Assembly (NCBI GenBank): GCA_036267135.1 | Contig: DATAWQ010000139.1 | Coordinates: 62,001-126,000 of the forward strand | From: PALSA-505 sp036267135 | GTDB lineage: Bacteria; Actinomycetota; Actinomycetes; Streptosporangiales; Streptosporangiaceae | Direction of reading: 5' to 3' | DNA: 64,000 nt | The notes under the pieces: model-generated | What the model saw: the letters and a program-made list of their open reading frames with translations, nothing else | Database searches by the model: none | Told to the model about the DNA's origin: nothing | Part shown: piece after piece, positions 35,262 through 43,281 of the stretch | Position numbering within the stretch: the stretch's first letter is position 1 | Layout: every line of letters starts with the position of its first letter | Made by a program: the position numbers and the translations under genes

Positions 35262-35298
35262 TGGGCGTTCAGACGGTCTGGTGTTATCGTGCCAGGTG

Positions 35299-35314
35299 TA
35301 CTAACCGGTCAGTA
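35299..35314. promoter_or_regulatory. TetR operator
   Basis: TACTAACCGGTCAGTA is a 16-bp palindrome with one mismatch (ACC/GGT core). It is centred 25 nt before the ATG of the acyl-CoA synthetase and 45 nt from the divergent regulator start, overlapping the likely promoter (GTATAC at 35312-35317). Size and placement are typical for AcrR/TetR dimers. Confidence 0.7.
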
Positions 35315-35331
35315 TACCCCGGAGGTCATTC

Positions 35332-36906
35332 ATGCAGGTTGAGGCGGGTGTTCTGGTACGGAACGCGGCGCAGCGGTTCGGGTCGCGGGTGGCGCTCACC
35401 GACGGGCCGCGGCAGTACACGTTCGCCGGCCTGAACGAGCGCGCGAACCGGATCGGGTCCGCCCTGCTCGGGCTCGGCGTGAGCCGGGGCGACCGGGTCG
35501 GGGTGCTGGCCTACAACACCGCCGAGGTCGTGGAGACCTGGTTCGCCTGCGAGAAACACAACCTGGTCCGGGTGGTGCTGCACAGCCACTTCCCGATGGA
35601 TGACCACGCCTGGTCGCTGAACGACGTGGGCGCGACCGCGCTGATCTTCGATGCCCGGTTCGCCGAGGACGTCGAGCGGCACAAGGACGAGCTGAAGACC
35701 GTGCGGCACTTCATCGTGATCGGCGAGGGCGGGCCCGGCTGGGCCACTGCGTTCGCGGACCTGGAGTCCGGGGGCGACCCGGCCGACCCGTACCTCAGCG
35801 TGGACGAGGACGCCACGTGCTTCCTCCAGCTCACCTCAGGGACCACCGGGCACCCCAAGGCCTGGGTCAAGACGTACCGGTCCTGGCAGGCGGTCATCGA
35901 CCACAACCTGCACCACTTCGACACGTTCGGGCCTGACACCCCGCCGGTCGGGCCGGACGACGTCAACCTGCACTTCCACCCGATCCAGTGGGCCAGCGGC
36001 TTCCAGACCCTGTACCCCTACTACGTCCGCGGCGCCCGCAGCGTGCTGCTCGACGACGAGGCCTTCGACCCCGGCGTGCTGCTCGACACCATCGCCGCCG
36101 AGGGCGTGACCGGGGTGTTCATGCCCGGCCCGCTGCTCACCCCGACCCTCGACGCGGCCGCGGCGCGCGACGGCTACCGCCACCAGCTCCGGCGGATGGT
36201 GGTGTTCTTCGGCACGCCCGACCAGCTCGACAGGACGTCCAGGGTGCTCGGCCCCATCTGGGCGCACGGCTTCGGCTCCACCGAGCAGGGTGCGATCACG
36301 ACCAGGCTGCTGCCGGCCGAGGTGGCGGAGTGCCGGGAGCGGATCAAGAGCGTCGGCCGGTCCGGCTCCCCGTTCCTCGAGGTCGCCGTCGTGGACGAAG
36401 AGGGCAGCAGGCTCGGCCCCGGCCAGGCCGGCGAGATCGTGGTGCGCAGCGCCATGTCGATCGGCGAGTACTGGGGCATGCCGGAGCGCACCGCCCAGTC
36501 GTTCTTCCCCGGCGACTGGTTCCGCCCCTACGACGTCGGCTACCTGGACGAGGACGGCTTCCTGTACTACTCCGACCGGGCCGGGGACCGGATCACCACC
36601 GATCGGGGCACCGTGTACCCGCACCTGGTCGAGGAGACGGTGCTCAGTCACGACGCCGTCGTGCTGTGCGGCGTGGTCGGGCTCGGGCCGGCCGGGGCGG
36701 CGGAGGTCGTGGTGGCCGCCCAGCTCAAGCCCGGGCTCACCGGTTCGGACGAGCTGGCCGCCGAACTGCTGGCCACCACCGAGCGGCTGGCCGAGCACGA
36801 GCGCCCGGCCCGGGTGGTGTTCGTCGCCGAACTGCCGACCGTGCTGGGCGGCGCCAAGGTCCAGCGCTCGGCGCTGCGCGACCGGCTCGCGGCCGAGACG
36901 GGATGA
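35332..36906 (+). CDS. AMP-forming acyl-CoA synthetase-like (ANL superfamily) enzyme
   Basis: A 524-residue adenylating enzyme. Motifs: P-loop LQLTSGTTGHPKAWVKT, A5-like AHGFGSTEQGAITT, A7/A8 region DWFRPYDVGYLDEDGFLYYS followed by DRITTDRGTVYPHLVE, and a late lysine in VLGGAKVQRSALRD. It would activate a carboxylic acid as acyl-AMP and then as a CoA thioester. The preceding ribosome binding site is GGAGGTCATT. It overlaps the next gene by ATGA, and both are downstream of the TetR operator. Confidence 0.88.
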   Translation: MQVEAGVLVRNAAQRFGSRVALTDGPRQYTFAGLNERANRIGSALLGLGVSRGDRVGVLAYNTAEVVETWFACEKHNLVRVVLHSHFPMDDHAWSLNDVGATALIFDARFAEDVERHKDELKTVRHFIVIGEGGPGWATAFADLESGGDPADPYLSVDEDATCFLQLTSGTTGHPKAWVKTYRSWQAVIDHNLHHFDTFGPDTPPVGPDDVNLHFHPIQWASGFQTLYPYYVRGARSVLLDDEAFDPGVLLDTIAAEGVTGVFMPGPLLTPTLDAAAARDGYRHQLRRMVVFFGTPDQLDRTSRVLGPIWAHGFGSTEQGAITTRLLPAEVAECRERIKSVGRSGSPFLEVAVVDEEGSRLGPGQAGEIVVRSAMSIGEYWGMPERTAQSFFPGDWFRPYDVGYLDEDGFLYYSDRAGDRITTDRGTVYPHLVEETVLSHDAVVLCGVVGLGPAGAAEVVVAAQLKPGLTGSDELAAELLATTERLAEHERPARVVFVAELPTVLGGAKVQRSALRDRLAAETG

Positions 36907-38318
36907 TCGCCGGGGAGGAGACCCGCCGGGCCGTCGCGGACGCCGCCGGCGCGCCGCTGCTGATCCGGCCGGACGGCACCGAGCTGACCGGCCACCAGGT
37001 CGAGGCCGGGACGACCGCACTGGCGCTCGCGCTGCGCCGGCAGGGGCTGGCGGGCCAGCGCATCGGCCTGTGGTCGTGGAACTCGGCCGCGGCGATCGAG
37101 GCGCACCTGGCCACCGAGTGGATCGGCGCCACCCGGGTGCCGGTGGACCCGGGCGCGCCGCCGGCCGAGGCCGCCGCCGTGTTCGAGGCCGCGAAGGTCG
37201 CGGGTGTGCTGGTGGACGCCGCGCACGCCGCCGACGCCCCGGCCGGGGCGCTGGTGCACGACGACGACGCCCCCTTGGGGGTAGCGGGCACAGGCGCCGC
37301 CGGGACGCTAGAGCCGGCCGAAGTACCGCCGGGGACCACGCATCTGCTCTACCCGCGGATGGCCGCCCGGGGCCAGTTCCTCGCGGTGCCGATCTCGTAC
37401 GCCAACTGGGCTGCCTGCATGGCGGTGAACATCGAGCTGTACTGGGGCGGCGGCTACGGGCCCGGCTTCGGCCCGGGGGAGCGGTTCCTCACCGTGCAGC
37501 AGATCATGCACGGCACCGGGATGCTCGGCACGTTCCCGTTCCTGTGGATGGGCTTGCCGCAGATCGTCCTGCCCCGGTTCGACGCGGCCGCCGTGCTCGA
37601 CGCGGCGCAGCGGCTCGGCGCCACCGCGACGTTCTTCGTGCCCGGCATGGTGACCAGGCTCGCCGACGCGGTGGCGCAGGCCGGTGTGGACCGCGCGGGT
37701 GCGCTGCGCCGGGTCATCTACGGCGGCGCGCCGATGCCGGCCGACGACCTGGTCCGCGCGATCAACGTGCTCGGCCCGGTGCTGGTCCAGGTGTACGGCC
37801 GGTTCGAGGGCGGCTGGCCGCTGGCCGTGCTCGGCCAGGACGACCACCGGGCGCTGGCCGCCGGGGACACCGCGCACGCGGGCAGTTGCGGGCGGCCCAT
37901 CGCCCAGACCGGTCTGCGCACCCGGCCCGTGCCTGGCCAGCAAGAGCCCTGGGGTGAACTGTCCGTGCGCAACCCCATGGTGGTCGCCGGCTGGGCCGAC
38001 CCAGACGGCTGGTGCGGTCTCGGCGACCTGGCCCGGTTGGACGGCGACGGGTACCTCTACCTGGGCCCACGGCTCGACGGGATGATCAACACCGGCTCCT
38101 ATCACGTGTACCCGCGTGAGGTAGAGGAGGCGATCGCCGCCGTGGCCGGGGTACGCGAGGCACTGGTGCGCGGCGAGCCCGACCCGGTCTGGGGCCAGGC
38201 CGTAACCGCCTACGTGGTCGGGGACGCCGTCACCGCGGACATCCGCCGGGCACTGGAAGGCCGCCTGGCGAAGTACAAGATCCCCAAACGGATCGAACTG
38301 GTGGCCGAGCTGCCTTAA
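36903..38318 (+). CDS. Second ANL-superfamily protein with a degenerate P-loop
   Basis: A 471-residue protein related to acyl-CoA synthetases: N-terminal ELTGHQVEAGTTALALALRR and GLWSWNSAAAIEAHLATEWIG, a middle RRVIYGGAPMPADDLVRAI and QVYGRFEGGWPL, and the C-terminal hinge GLGDLARLDGDGYLYLGPRL with DGMINTGSYHVYPREVEEAI, ending at LAKYKIPKRIELV with the expected lysine. But the ATP-binding loop TSGTTG-x-PK is replaced by HLLYPRMAARGQ, and the protein is shorter than usual. It may be a partner or non-canonical ligase working with the upstream gene. It overlaps that gene by 4 nt. Confidence 0.82.
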   Translation: MIAGEETRRAVADAAGAPLLIRPDGTELTGHQVEAGTTALALALRRQGLAGQRIGLWSWNSAAAIEAHLATEWIGATRVPVDPGAPPAEAAAVFEAAKVAGVLVDAAHAADAPAGALVHDDDAPLGVAGTGAAGTLEPAEVPPGTTHLLYPRMAARGQFLAVPISYANWAACMAVNIELYWGGGYGPGFGPGERFLTVQQIMHGTGMLGTFPFLWMGLPQIVLPRFDAAAVLDAAQRLGATATFFVPGMVTRLADAVAQAGVDRAGALRRVIYGGAPMPADDLVRAINVLGPVLVQVYGRFEGGWPLAVLGQDDHRALAAGDTAHAGSCGRPIAQTGLRTRPVPGQQEPWGELSVRNPMVVAGWADPDGWCGLGDLARLDGDGYLYLGPRLDGMINTGSYHVYPREVEEAIAAVAGVREALVRGEPDPVWGQAVTAYVVGDAVTADIRRALEGRLAKYKIPKRIELVAELP

Positions 38319-40717
38319 CTCCCGGGCGCGGGAGCGGCCAGGGCCAGCGTCACCACCTGCCCCGACGAGGCGATGAGGGCGCCGGCCGCGGTGCACCGGG
38401 CCGGCGTGCACGACGTCCCGTACACGAGGCTGCCCATGTTGCCCGGCGGCAGCGCGATGGTCTGCACCTTCCACGCCTTCCCGGTCCATACCTCGGCGAA
38501 CGAGGCCGGGTTGTTGTTGGGCGAGTATCTCCCGGCGGCCACGCAGGACTGCGCGGATACGCAGCTGATCGACGAGAAGCCGATTTCGCTGGTGCTGCTG
38601 GCCCCGTTGGGGGGCAGCGGAGCGGCTCGGTAGGACCACGTCGTGCCGTTCCAGTGCTCGGAGAACGGTCCGCCCGGGGCGGCGAACACGGCCCCGCCCG
38701 CCGTGCAGGCGTTCGCCGCCGTGCAGGCCACGGCGGACAGCGTGCCGCCCTGGGCCTTCGCGGGCAGGGTCAGCTTCTGCACGTGCCAGGCCGTGCCGTT
38801 CCACGTCTGCGCCAGCGGCTGCGCGTCACCGTTCTTGGGGTTGTCGTAACCCACGGCCACGCAGTGCTGGGCCGACGGGCACGACACCGCGGACAGCGAG
38901 GTGGCCGTGGCTCCGGCCGGTTTCGCCACGGTCGTGAGCTGCCAGGTCTTGCCGTTCCAGCGCTCGGCGAAGCCCTGCTGGGTTCCGGCCTTGTTGGAGT
39001 AGGTGCCGACGGCCGTGCACGCGCTCACCGCTGGGCACGAGACCGCGTACAGCGAGCTGCGCTTGGCCCCGGCCGGGTTCGGGGTGGCCTGGATGCTCCA
39101 CTTCGACCCGTTCCACGCCTCGGCCAGCGTGCTCGTTGAACTGCCGCCGTTGACGCTGTAGTCGCCGACCGCGGTGCACGCGCTCGCGGCCGGGCACGAC
39201 ACGCCCTGCAGGGAGCTGACCACGCCCCCGCTGGGGTTGGCGGTGGCCTGGATGGCCCACGTGCTGCCGTTCCACCGCTCGGCCAGCGTCGCGTCCTTCG
39301 CCGCGTTCACGTGATAGTCGCCGACCGCGGAGCACGCGCTCGCGGCCGAGCACGACAACCCGAGCAGCTCGCCGTCCTTGGCCCCGGTCGCCGGCGCCGG
39401 GATGTGCAGCGACCAACTGGTGCCGTTCCACTGCTCGGCTAGCGGGAGCGGCAGCCCTTGCGGGCTCTCGGAGCTCCCGGTCGTGGCGCAGGCGCCGGCC
39501 GTGGGACAGGACACGCCGCCGAGCCCGCTGGCCCGGTTGTGGCTGGGGTTGGGAGTGGCCTGGACGGCCCACTTGGTGCCGTTCCACCGTTCGGCCAGCG
39601 TCACAGTGGTCTTGGTGCTGCTGTCGGCGTAGGCGCCGGCCGCGGTGCAGGCGGTCGCCGAGGGGCACGACACCGCGCCGAGTTCGGCCCCTGCCGCCGC
39701 GCTGGGCATGGGCGTGGCCTGAACCGTCCACTTGGTGCCGTTCCAGCGTTCGGCCAGCGTCATCGTCTCACCGGAGGAGGCGTTGGTGTAGAAACCGGTC
39801 GCGGTGCACGCCGCCGGGGCGGCGCAGGACACGCCCTCGAGCTGGCTCCCGGCGGTGCTGGGGCTGGGGGTGGCGTGGATGGCCCACTTGGTGCCGTTCC
39901 AGGACTCGGCCAGCGTCGCCGTGCTGCCGCTGCTGTCGGTGGAGGCGCCGGTCGCCGTGCAGGCGGTCGATGTGGCGCAGGACACCGCGAACAGCCCGGA
40001 CGCCGCGGCGCCGGCGGGGTTGGGCGTGGTCTGGACCGTCCACGTGGTGCCGTTCCAGCGTTCGGCCAGGGTCAGCGACGTCCCCGCCGCGTTGGTGTCG
40101 TCGCCAGCGGCGGTGCACGTGCTCGCCGAGGTGCACGAGATCGCGAGGAACCCGCTGGCGCTCGCCCCGCCGGGGACGGTCGGGGTCTGGATGGTCCACG
40201 TGGTGCCGTTCCAGGTCTCGGCCAGCGGCACGATGGTGCCAGCGGCGTCGGTGTCGTACCCGGCCGCGACGCAGACGTTCGCGGTGGGGCACGCGACGGC
40301 GGTGAGCTGGCTGCCGCCGGCGCCGGTGGGGTTGGGGGTGGTCTGGACCGCCCACGTGCTGCCGTTCCAGCGGTAGGCCAGCGTGACCGTGGTCCCGGCG
40401 TTGTTGAAGTGACTCCCGACCGCGGTGCAGGCCGAGGCGCTGCTGCAGGACACCGCCGCCAGGTTGCCGTTGGCCTGGCCCCCGGGGTTGGGAGTCGGCA
40501 CGGTCTTCCAGGTGCCGGCGGCCGGACCGGCCAGGCCGCCGGGGACGCTGGCCGGGGGACTCAGCTTGCTGAAACCGGGTATCGCGGGACGCCATAGGCC
40601 GGGCCCTGGATTCGACGCGGCCTGGGCCGCCGGGGCCACCAGGGTCCCTGTACAGGTGAGAGCCAGCGCCGCGCCGAGCGTCCAGATGCCGCGCCGTCCG
40701 GCCCAGATGTTCCGCAT
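38315..40717 (-). CDS. Large secreted protein with 14 cysteine-pair WNG repeats (paralogue B)
   Basis: About 800 residues with a signal peptide (IWTLGAALALTCTGTLVAPA, then AQA). It carries 14 repeats of the same kind as the 816-residue protein at 32131-34581: VSC-x5-C-x-A-x-G, LAE-x-WNG-x-x-W, a P-x-P turn. The order of individual variants is the same in both proteins: repeat 12 ends in TAGG, repeat 13 has C-x-SAQSC followed by PNN, and repeat 14 has the shortened TSCTPARC. So the duplication copied the whole gene. ATG 40717 has GGGGAG 6 nt upstream. Its stop overlaps the convergent ANL gene by 3-4 nt. Confidence 0.82.
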   Translation of the reverse strand: MRNIWAGRRGIWTLGAALALTCTGTLVAPAAQAASNPGPGLWRPAIPGFSKLSPPASVPGGLAGPAAGTWKTVPTPNPGGQANGNLAAVSCSSASACTAVGSHFNNAGTTVTLAYRWNGSTWAVQTTPNPTGAGGSQLTAVACPTANVCVAAGYDTDAAGTIVPLAETWNGTTWTIQTPTVPGGASASGFLAISCTSASTCTAAGDDTNAAGTSLTLAERWNGTTWTVQTTPNPAGAAASGLFAVSCATSTACTATGASTDSSGSTATLAESWNGTKWAIHATPSPSTAGSQLEGVSCAAPAACTATGFYTNASSGETMTLAERWNGTKWTVQATPMPSAAAGAELGAVSCPSATACTAAGAYADSSTKTTVTLAERWNGTKWAVQATPNPSHNRASGLGGVSCPTAGACATTGSSESPQGLPLPLAEQWNGTSWSLHIPAPATGAKDGELLGLSCSAASACSAVGDYHVNAAKDATLAERWNGSTWAIQATANPSGGVVSSLQGVSCPAASACTAVGDYSVNGGSSTSTLAEAWNGSKWSIQATPNPAGAKRSSLYAVSCPAVSACTAVGTYSNKAGTQQGFAERWNGKTWQLTTVAKPAGATATSLSAVSCPSAQHCVAVGYDNPKNGDAQPLAQTWNGTAWHVQKLTLPAKAQGGTLSAVACTAANACTAGGAVFAAPGGPFSEHWNGTTWSYRAAPLPPNGASSTSEIGFSSISCVSAQSCVAAGRYSPNNNPASFAEVWTGKAWKVQTIALPPGNMGSLVYGTSCTPARCTAAGALIASSGQVVTLALAAPAPGS

Positions 40718-40815
40718 TCCTGGCTCCCCCTCGCACAATTGACCTGGTCTGCCCGGTTCATGCCGCCGCAGTCGTTGTCCGTGCTCCGGCTCACGAAAGG
40801 CCAAACTCTCAGCCC

Positions 40816-41931
40816 ATGGATTCCAGGATCGCAGTGATCGGCGGCGGCATCGTCGCAGCGAGTGTCGCATATCACCTGGTTCGCCGGGGTGCAGAAGTGA
40901 TCATCATCACGGGCGGCGGCCAAGCCGGGCCGGCCACCGACGCCGGCGCTGGCATCGTCTGCCCGTGGGCGATCGCCGATGAGGGCGACGGCTACCGGCT
41001 CTGGGACGAAGGGGCCCGCTACTACCCCGAACTGATCGCGATGCTGGCCGACGACGGCCAGACCGAGACCGGGTTCGCCCAGGTCGGCGCGCTGTGCGTG
41101 GCCGAGCGCCCCGAGATGCTGCTCCCGGTCGAGGCCAGGCTGCGCGCCCGGTTGCCCGGCACGCCACAGATCGGCACGGTGACCGCGCTCGCCCCGGGCG
41201 AGCCCGCCGGGATGTTCCCGCCGCTGGACCCGGGCCTGGCCGGCCTGGCGATCTCCGGTGGCGCCCGGGTGGACGGCCGCGCCATCCGCGACAGCCTGCT
41301 CGCCGCCGCCGTGGCCCGCGGCGCCACCAGGCTCCCCGGCGACGCCGAACTGGTGGCGGCGTCCGGCCGGGTCACGGGCGTGCGGGCCGGCGGGGACGTG
41401 CTGGGCGCGGACGCCGTGGTGGTGGCCGCCGGGGCCTGGACACCCGGGATCTGCGCCGGGTTCGGCCCGGACCTGGCCATCACCCCGCAGCGCGGCCAGA
41501 TCGTGCACGCCCTGCTGCCCGGCGCCGACACGGCCCGCTGGCCGGTGGTGCTGCCCGTCCAGGACCCGTACCTGCTCGCCTTCGCCGGCGGCCGGGTCGT
41601 GTTCGGCGCGACCAGGGAGGACGCCGGGTTCGACTACCGGGCCACGGTCGGCGGCGTGAGCGGCTTGCTGGCCTCGGCCCTGGCCGTGGCCCCCGGCCTG
41701 CGCGACGCCACCCTGCTGGAGACCAGGGTCGGGTTCCGCCCGCACACCAGCGACGGCCTGCCGCTGGCCGGCCGCCTCGCCGACGGCCTGTACGTGGCGG
41801 CCGGGCACGGACCCGAGGGGCTGACCGCCGGCCCGTGGACCGGGCTCGCGGTGGCCGCCCAAGTGCTGGGTGAGCCACCGGTGACCGACCTGACCCCGTT
41901 CGCCCCGGCCGGGTTACGCTCGACAGCATGA
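40816..41931 (+). CDS. FAD-dependent oxidoreductase of the D-amino-acid/glycine oxidase (DAO) family
   Basis: A 371-residue flavoprotein: FAD loop RIAVIGGGIVAASVAYHLVR, a DAGAGIVCPW segment, the second FAD contact DAVVVAAGAWTPGI, the ITPQRGQIVHA strand, and the C-terminal RVGFRPHTSDGLPLAGRL with LYVAAGHGPEGLT. These are DAO-family landmarks (relatives: glycine oxidase ThiO, sarcosine oxidase, DadA). No thiamine genes adjoin, so it is not assigned as ThiO. It is translationally coupled to the next small gene by ATGA. Confidence 0.88.
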   Translation: MDSRIAVIGGGIVAASVAYHLVRRGAEVIIITGGGQAGPATDAGAGIVCPWAIADEGDGYRLWDEGARYYPELIAMLADDGQTETGFAQVGALCVAERPEMLLPVEARLRARLPGTPQIGTVTALAPGEPAGMFPPLDPGLAGLAISGGARVDGRAIRDSLLAAAVARGATRLPGDAELVAASGRVTGVRAGGDVLGADAVVVAAGAWTPGICAGFGPDLAITPQRGQIVHALLPGADTARWPVVLPVQDPYLLAFAGGRVVFGATREDAGFDYRATVGGVSGLLASALAVAPGLRDATLLETRVGFRPHTSDGLPLAGRLADGLYVAAGHGPEGLTAGPWTGLAVAAQVLGEPPVTDLTPFAPAGLRSTA

Positions 41932-42257
41932 GTCAGAAGGAACCCATACCGGTGGCCTGCACGCTTGGCGCGGGTGACCTGGCTGACCGGGTTACCCGCT
42001 GGCGGGCGGTGGCCGCCCGGGCGGCGGGGGAGCGGTCGCCCACCGAACACGGCGTGCGGCTGAGCTTCGCCACCGGGCCCGGCGTCGCCGCCGAACTGCG
42101 CGAACTGGCCGCCCTCGAACGCGACTGCTGCGCGTTCGCGACCTGGTCGGTCCGCCAGGACGGCGACCGCGTCCTGGTCGAGGTCAGCGGCGACAGCCCG
42201 GAAGCGGCCCAGGCCGTCCAGGTTATGTTCGACGAACTGGCAGGGGCAGGCAGCTAG
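41928..42257 (+). CDS. Conserved hypothetical protein with a C-C motif
   Basis: A 109-residue soluble protein: IPVACTLGAGDLADRVTRWR, a middle RLSFATGPGVAAEL, then RELAALERDCCAFATWSV and a final beta/alpha part. The ACTL and ERDCCAF cysteines are the most distinctive feature and recall a small actinobacterial family often found near metal- or redox-related regulators. I cannot name it. The start ATG overlaps the DAO stop (ATGA), so the two are coexpressed. Confidence 0.7.
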   Translation: MSQKEPIPVACTLGAGDLADRVTRWRAVAARAAGERSPTEHGVRLSFATGPGVAAELRELAALERDCCAFATWSVRQDGDRVLVEVSGDSPEAAQAVQVMFDELAGAGS

Positions 42258-42273
42258 CCCTCGTAACCAGGGG

Positions 42274-42302
42274 CTGACACCCGCAATCTACATATGTAGA
42301 CT
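42274..42302 (+). promoter_or_regulatory. Leaderless promoter and palindromic operator of the padR gene
   Basis: CTGACA (-35, 42274-42279), a 17-nt spacer and TAGACT (-10, 42297-42302), with the ATG 6 nt after the -10 box, so the mRNA probably begins at the start codon. The perfect palindrome TCTACATATGTAGA (42287-42300) overlaps the -10 box, as expected for autorepression by a PadR dimer. Confidence 0.75.
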
Positions 42303-42308
42303 GGTTGT

Positions 42309-42581
42309 ATGAAGATGACCGGCCTGCTGGAACGGGTGCTGCGGGCGTTTCTGGATGATCCGTCGGCGCCCCGGTACGGCTATGACCTCATGAGGGCGGC
42401 CGGGCTCAAGAGCGGCACCCTGTATCCGCTGTTGAGTCGGCTGGCGGACGACGGGCTGGTCACTTCGGACTAGGAGGTGCCCGACGGCGCGGGGGAGCGG
42501 CCCCGGCGGTATTACCGGCTGACCGGTGAGGGGACTGCGGTAGCCCGGGTGGAGCTGGCCCAGCTATCCGCGCGCGGATAG
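42309..42581 (+). pseudogene. PadR-family regulator broken by a nonsense codon
   Basis: The frame encodes a short PadR protein: LLERVLRAFLDDPSAPRYGY, DLMRAAGLKSGTLYPLLSRL and ADDGLVTSD, then TAG at 42471-42473, then EVPDGAGERPRRYYRLTGEG in the same frame to the stop at 42579. PadR proteins have a Trp (TGG) just before the wing at this place, so a single G-to-A change (TGG to TAG) explains the stop. The 54-residue product would lack the wing and the dimerisation helix. Confidence 0.8.
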
Positions 42582-42626
42582 CTGGGCGCCGGCCCGGCCG
42601 GGCGCGGATGTGCGGGGGAGCCCGGT

Positions 42627-43223
42627 GTGAAGGGTGAGCGCCGGCTGCTGCGGGCCGGCGAGTTCCTCGTGGGCCGGGCCGTCCGGTGGCTGCCCGCCAA
42701 GGTCAGGGACGAACGGCGCCGGGAGTGGGCCGCCGAGCTGCCCGCCATCTTGCGGGATCCCAGCGGGGGTCCGGGCTGGCGGCGCGCCGCCCGGATGCTG
42801 GGCTATGCCTTCGACACCATCCGTGGGGCCGCCCTGAGGCCAGGTCAGGCCCCTTACCCGGGATCCCATCGCGGCAGCGACCGGTGGACCATGGTCATGG
42901 CAGGGCCCTGGCTACTGTCCTTCGCGGCGGCGCTGGGCGTCCTGCTGGCGTTCCTGTCCGCGCCGGTGCTGCTGGTCTACCTGGTGTCCTGGAGCAGCGG
43001 GCTGGGGCTGTGGCCTGCGACCGGGGTCTCGGCCGTGATCCTGCTGGCCTGCTGTCTGGTCCCGCGGCGGATCCTCGCCGTGAGCGCTGGATGCTCGAGG
43101 TCGCGCATGACCGGCTGCGCCGGCGGCGCGAGCTCCGGAAGAACTGACGCGGCGACTAACTGGCTCTGCCGTAGTTCCGCGCCTACCCTCGGTGAACTTG
43201 TTCTCGGGTGTTCCCACATCTAG
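42627..43223 (+). pseudogene. Membrane protein usually paired with PadR, with a 3' frameshift
   Basis: GTG 42627 (GGGGGAG upstream) starts a protein with a soluble N-terminus (RRLLRAGEFLVGRAVRWLP, ERRREWAAELPAILRDP) and two or three hydrophobic helices (PWLLSFAAALGVLLAFLSAP and a second around 43000-43060). Near 43070-43085 the native C-terminus, RERWMLEVAHDRLRRRRELR followed by KN and a stop at 43145-43147, lies in a different frame; the present frame runs on into a cysteine-rich unrelated tail to 43223. So the gene carries a small indel. Some function may remain because the helices are intact. It forms a decaying operon with the broken padR. Confidence 0.65.
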
Positions 43224-43281
43224 CGATTTATACGATAATCCGTGTGGTTGATTCCGATCGCTAGTGTGTACGGGGGAACAG

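Noticed and set aside
32131..40717. CRISPR or DNA-level tandem repeats
   Set aside because: The periodicity is protein-level, about 150 bp, inside open reading frames, with diverged DNA between units and no spacers.
42627..43223. Intact membrane protein gene
   Set aside because: The conserved C-terminal block lies in another frame from about 43075, so the long product is probably the result of an indel.
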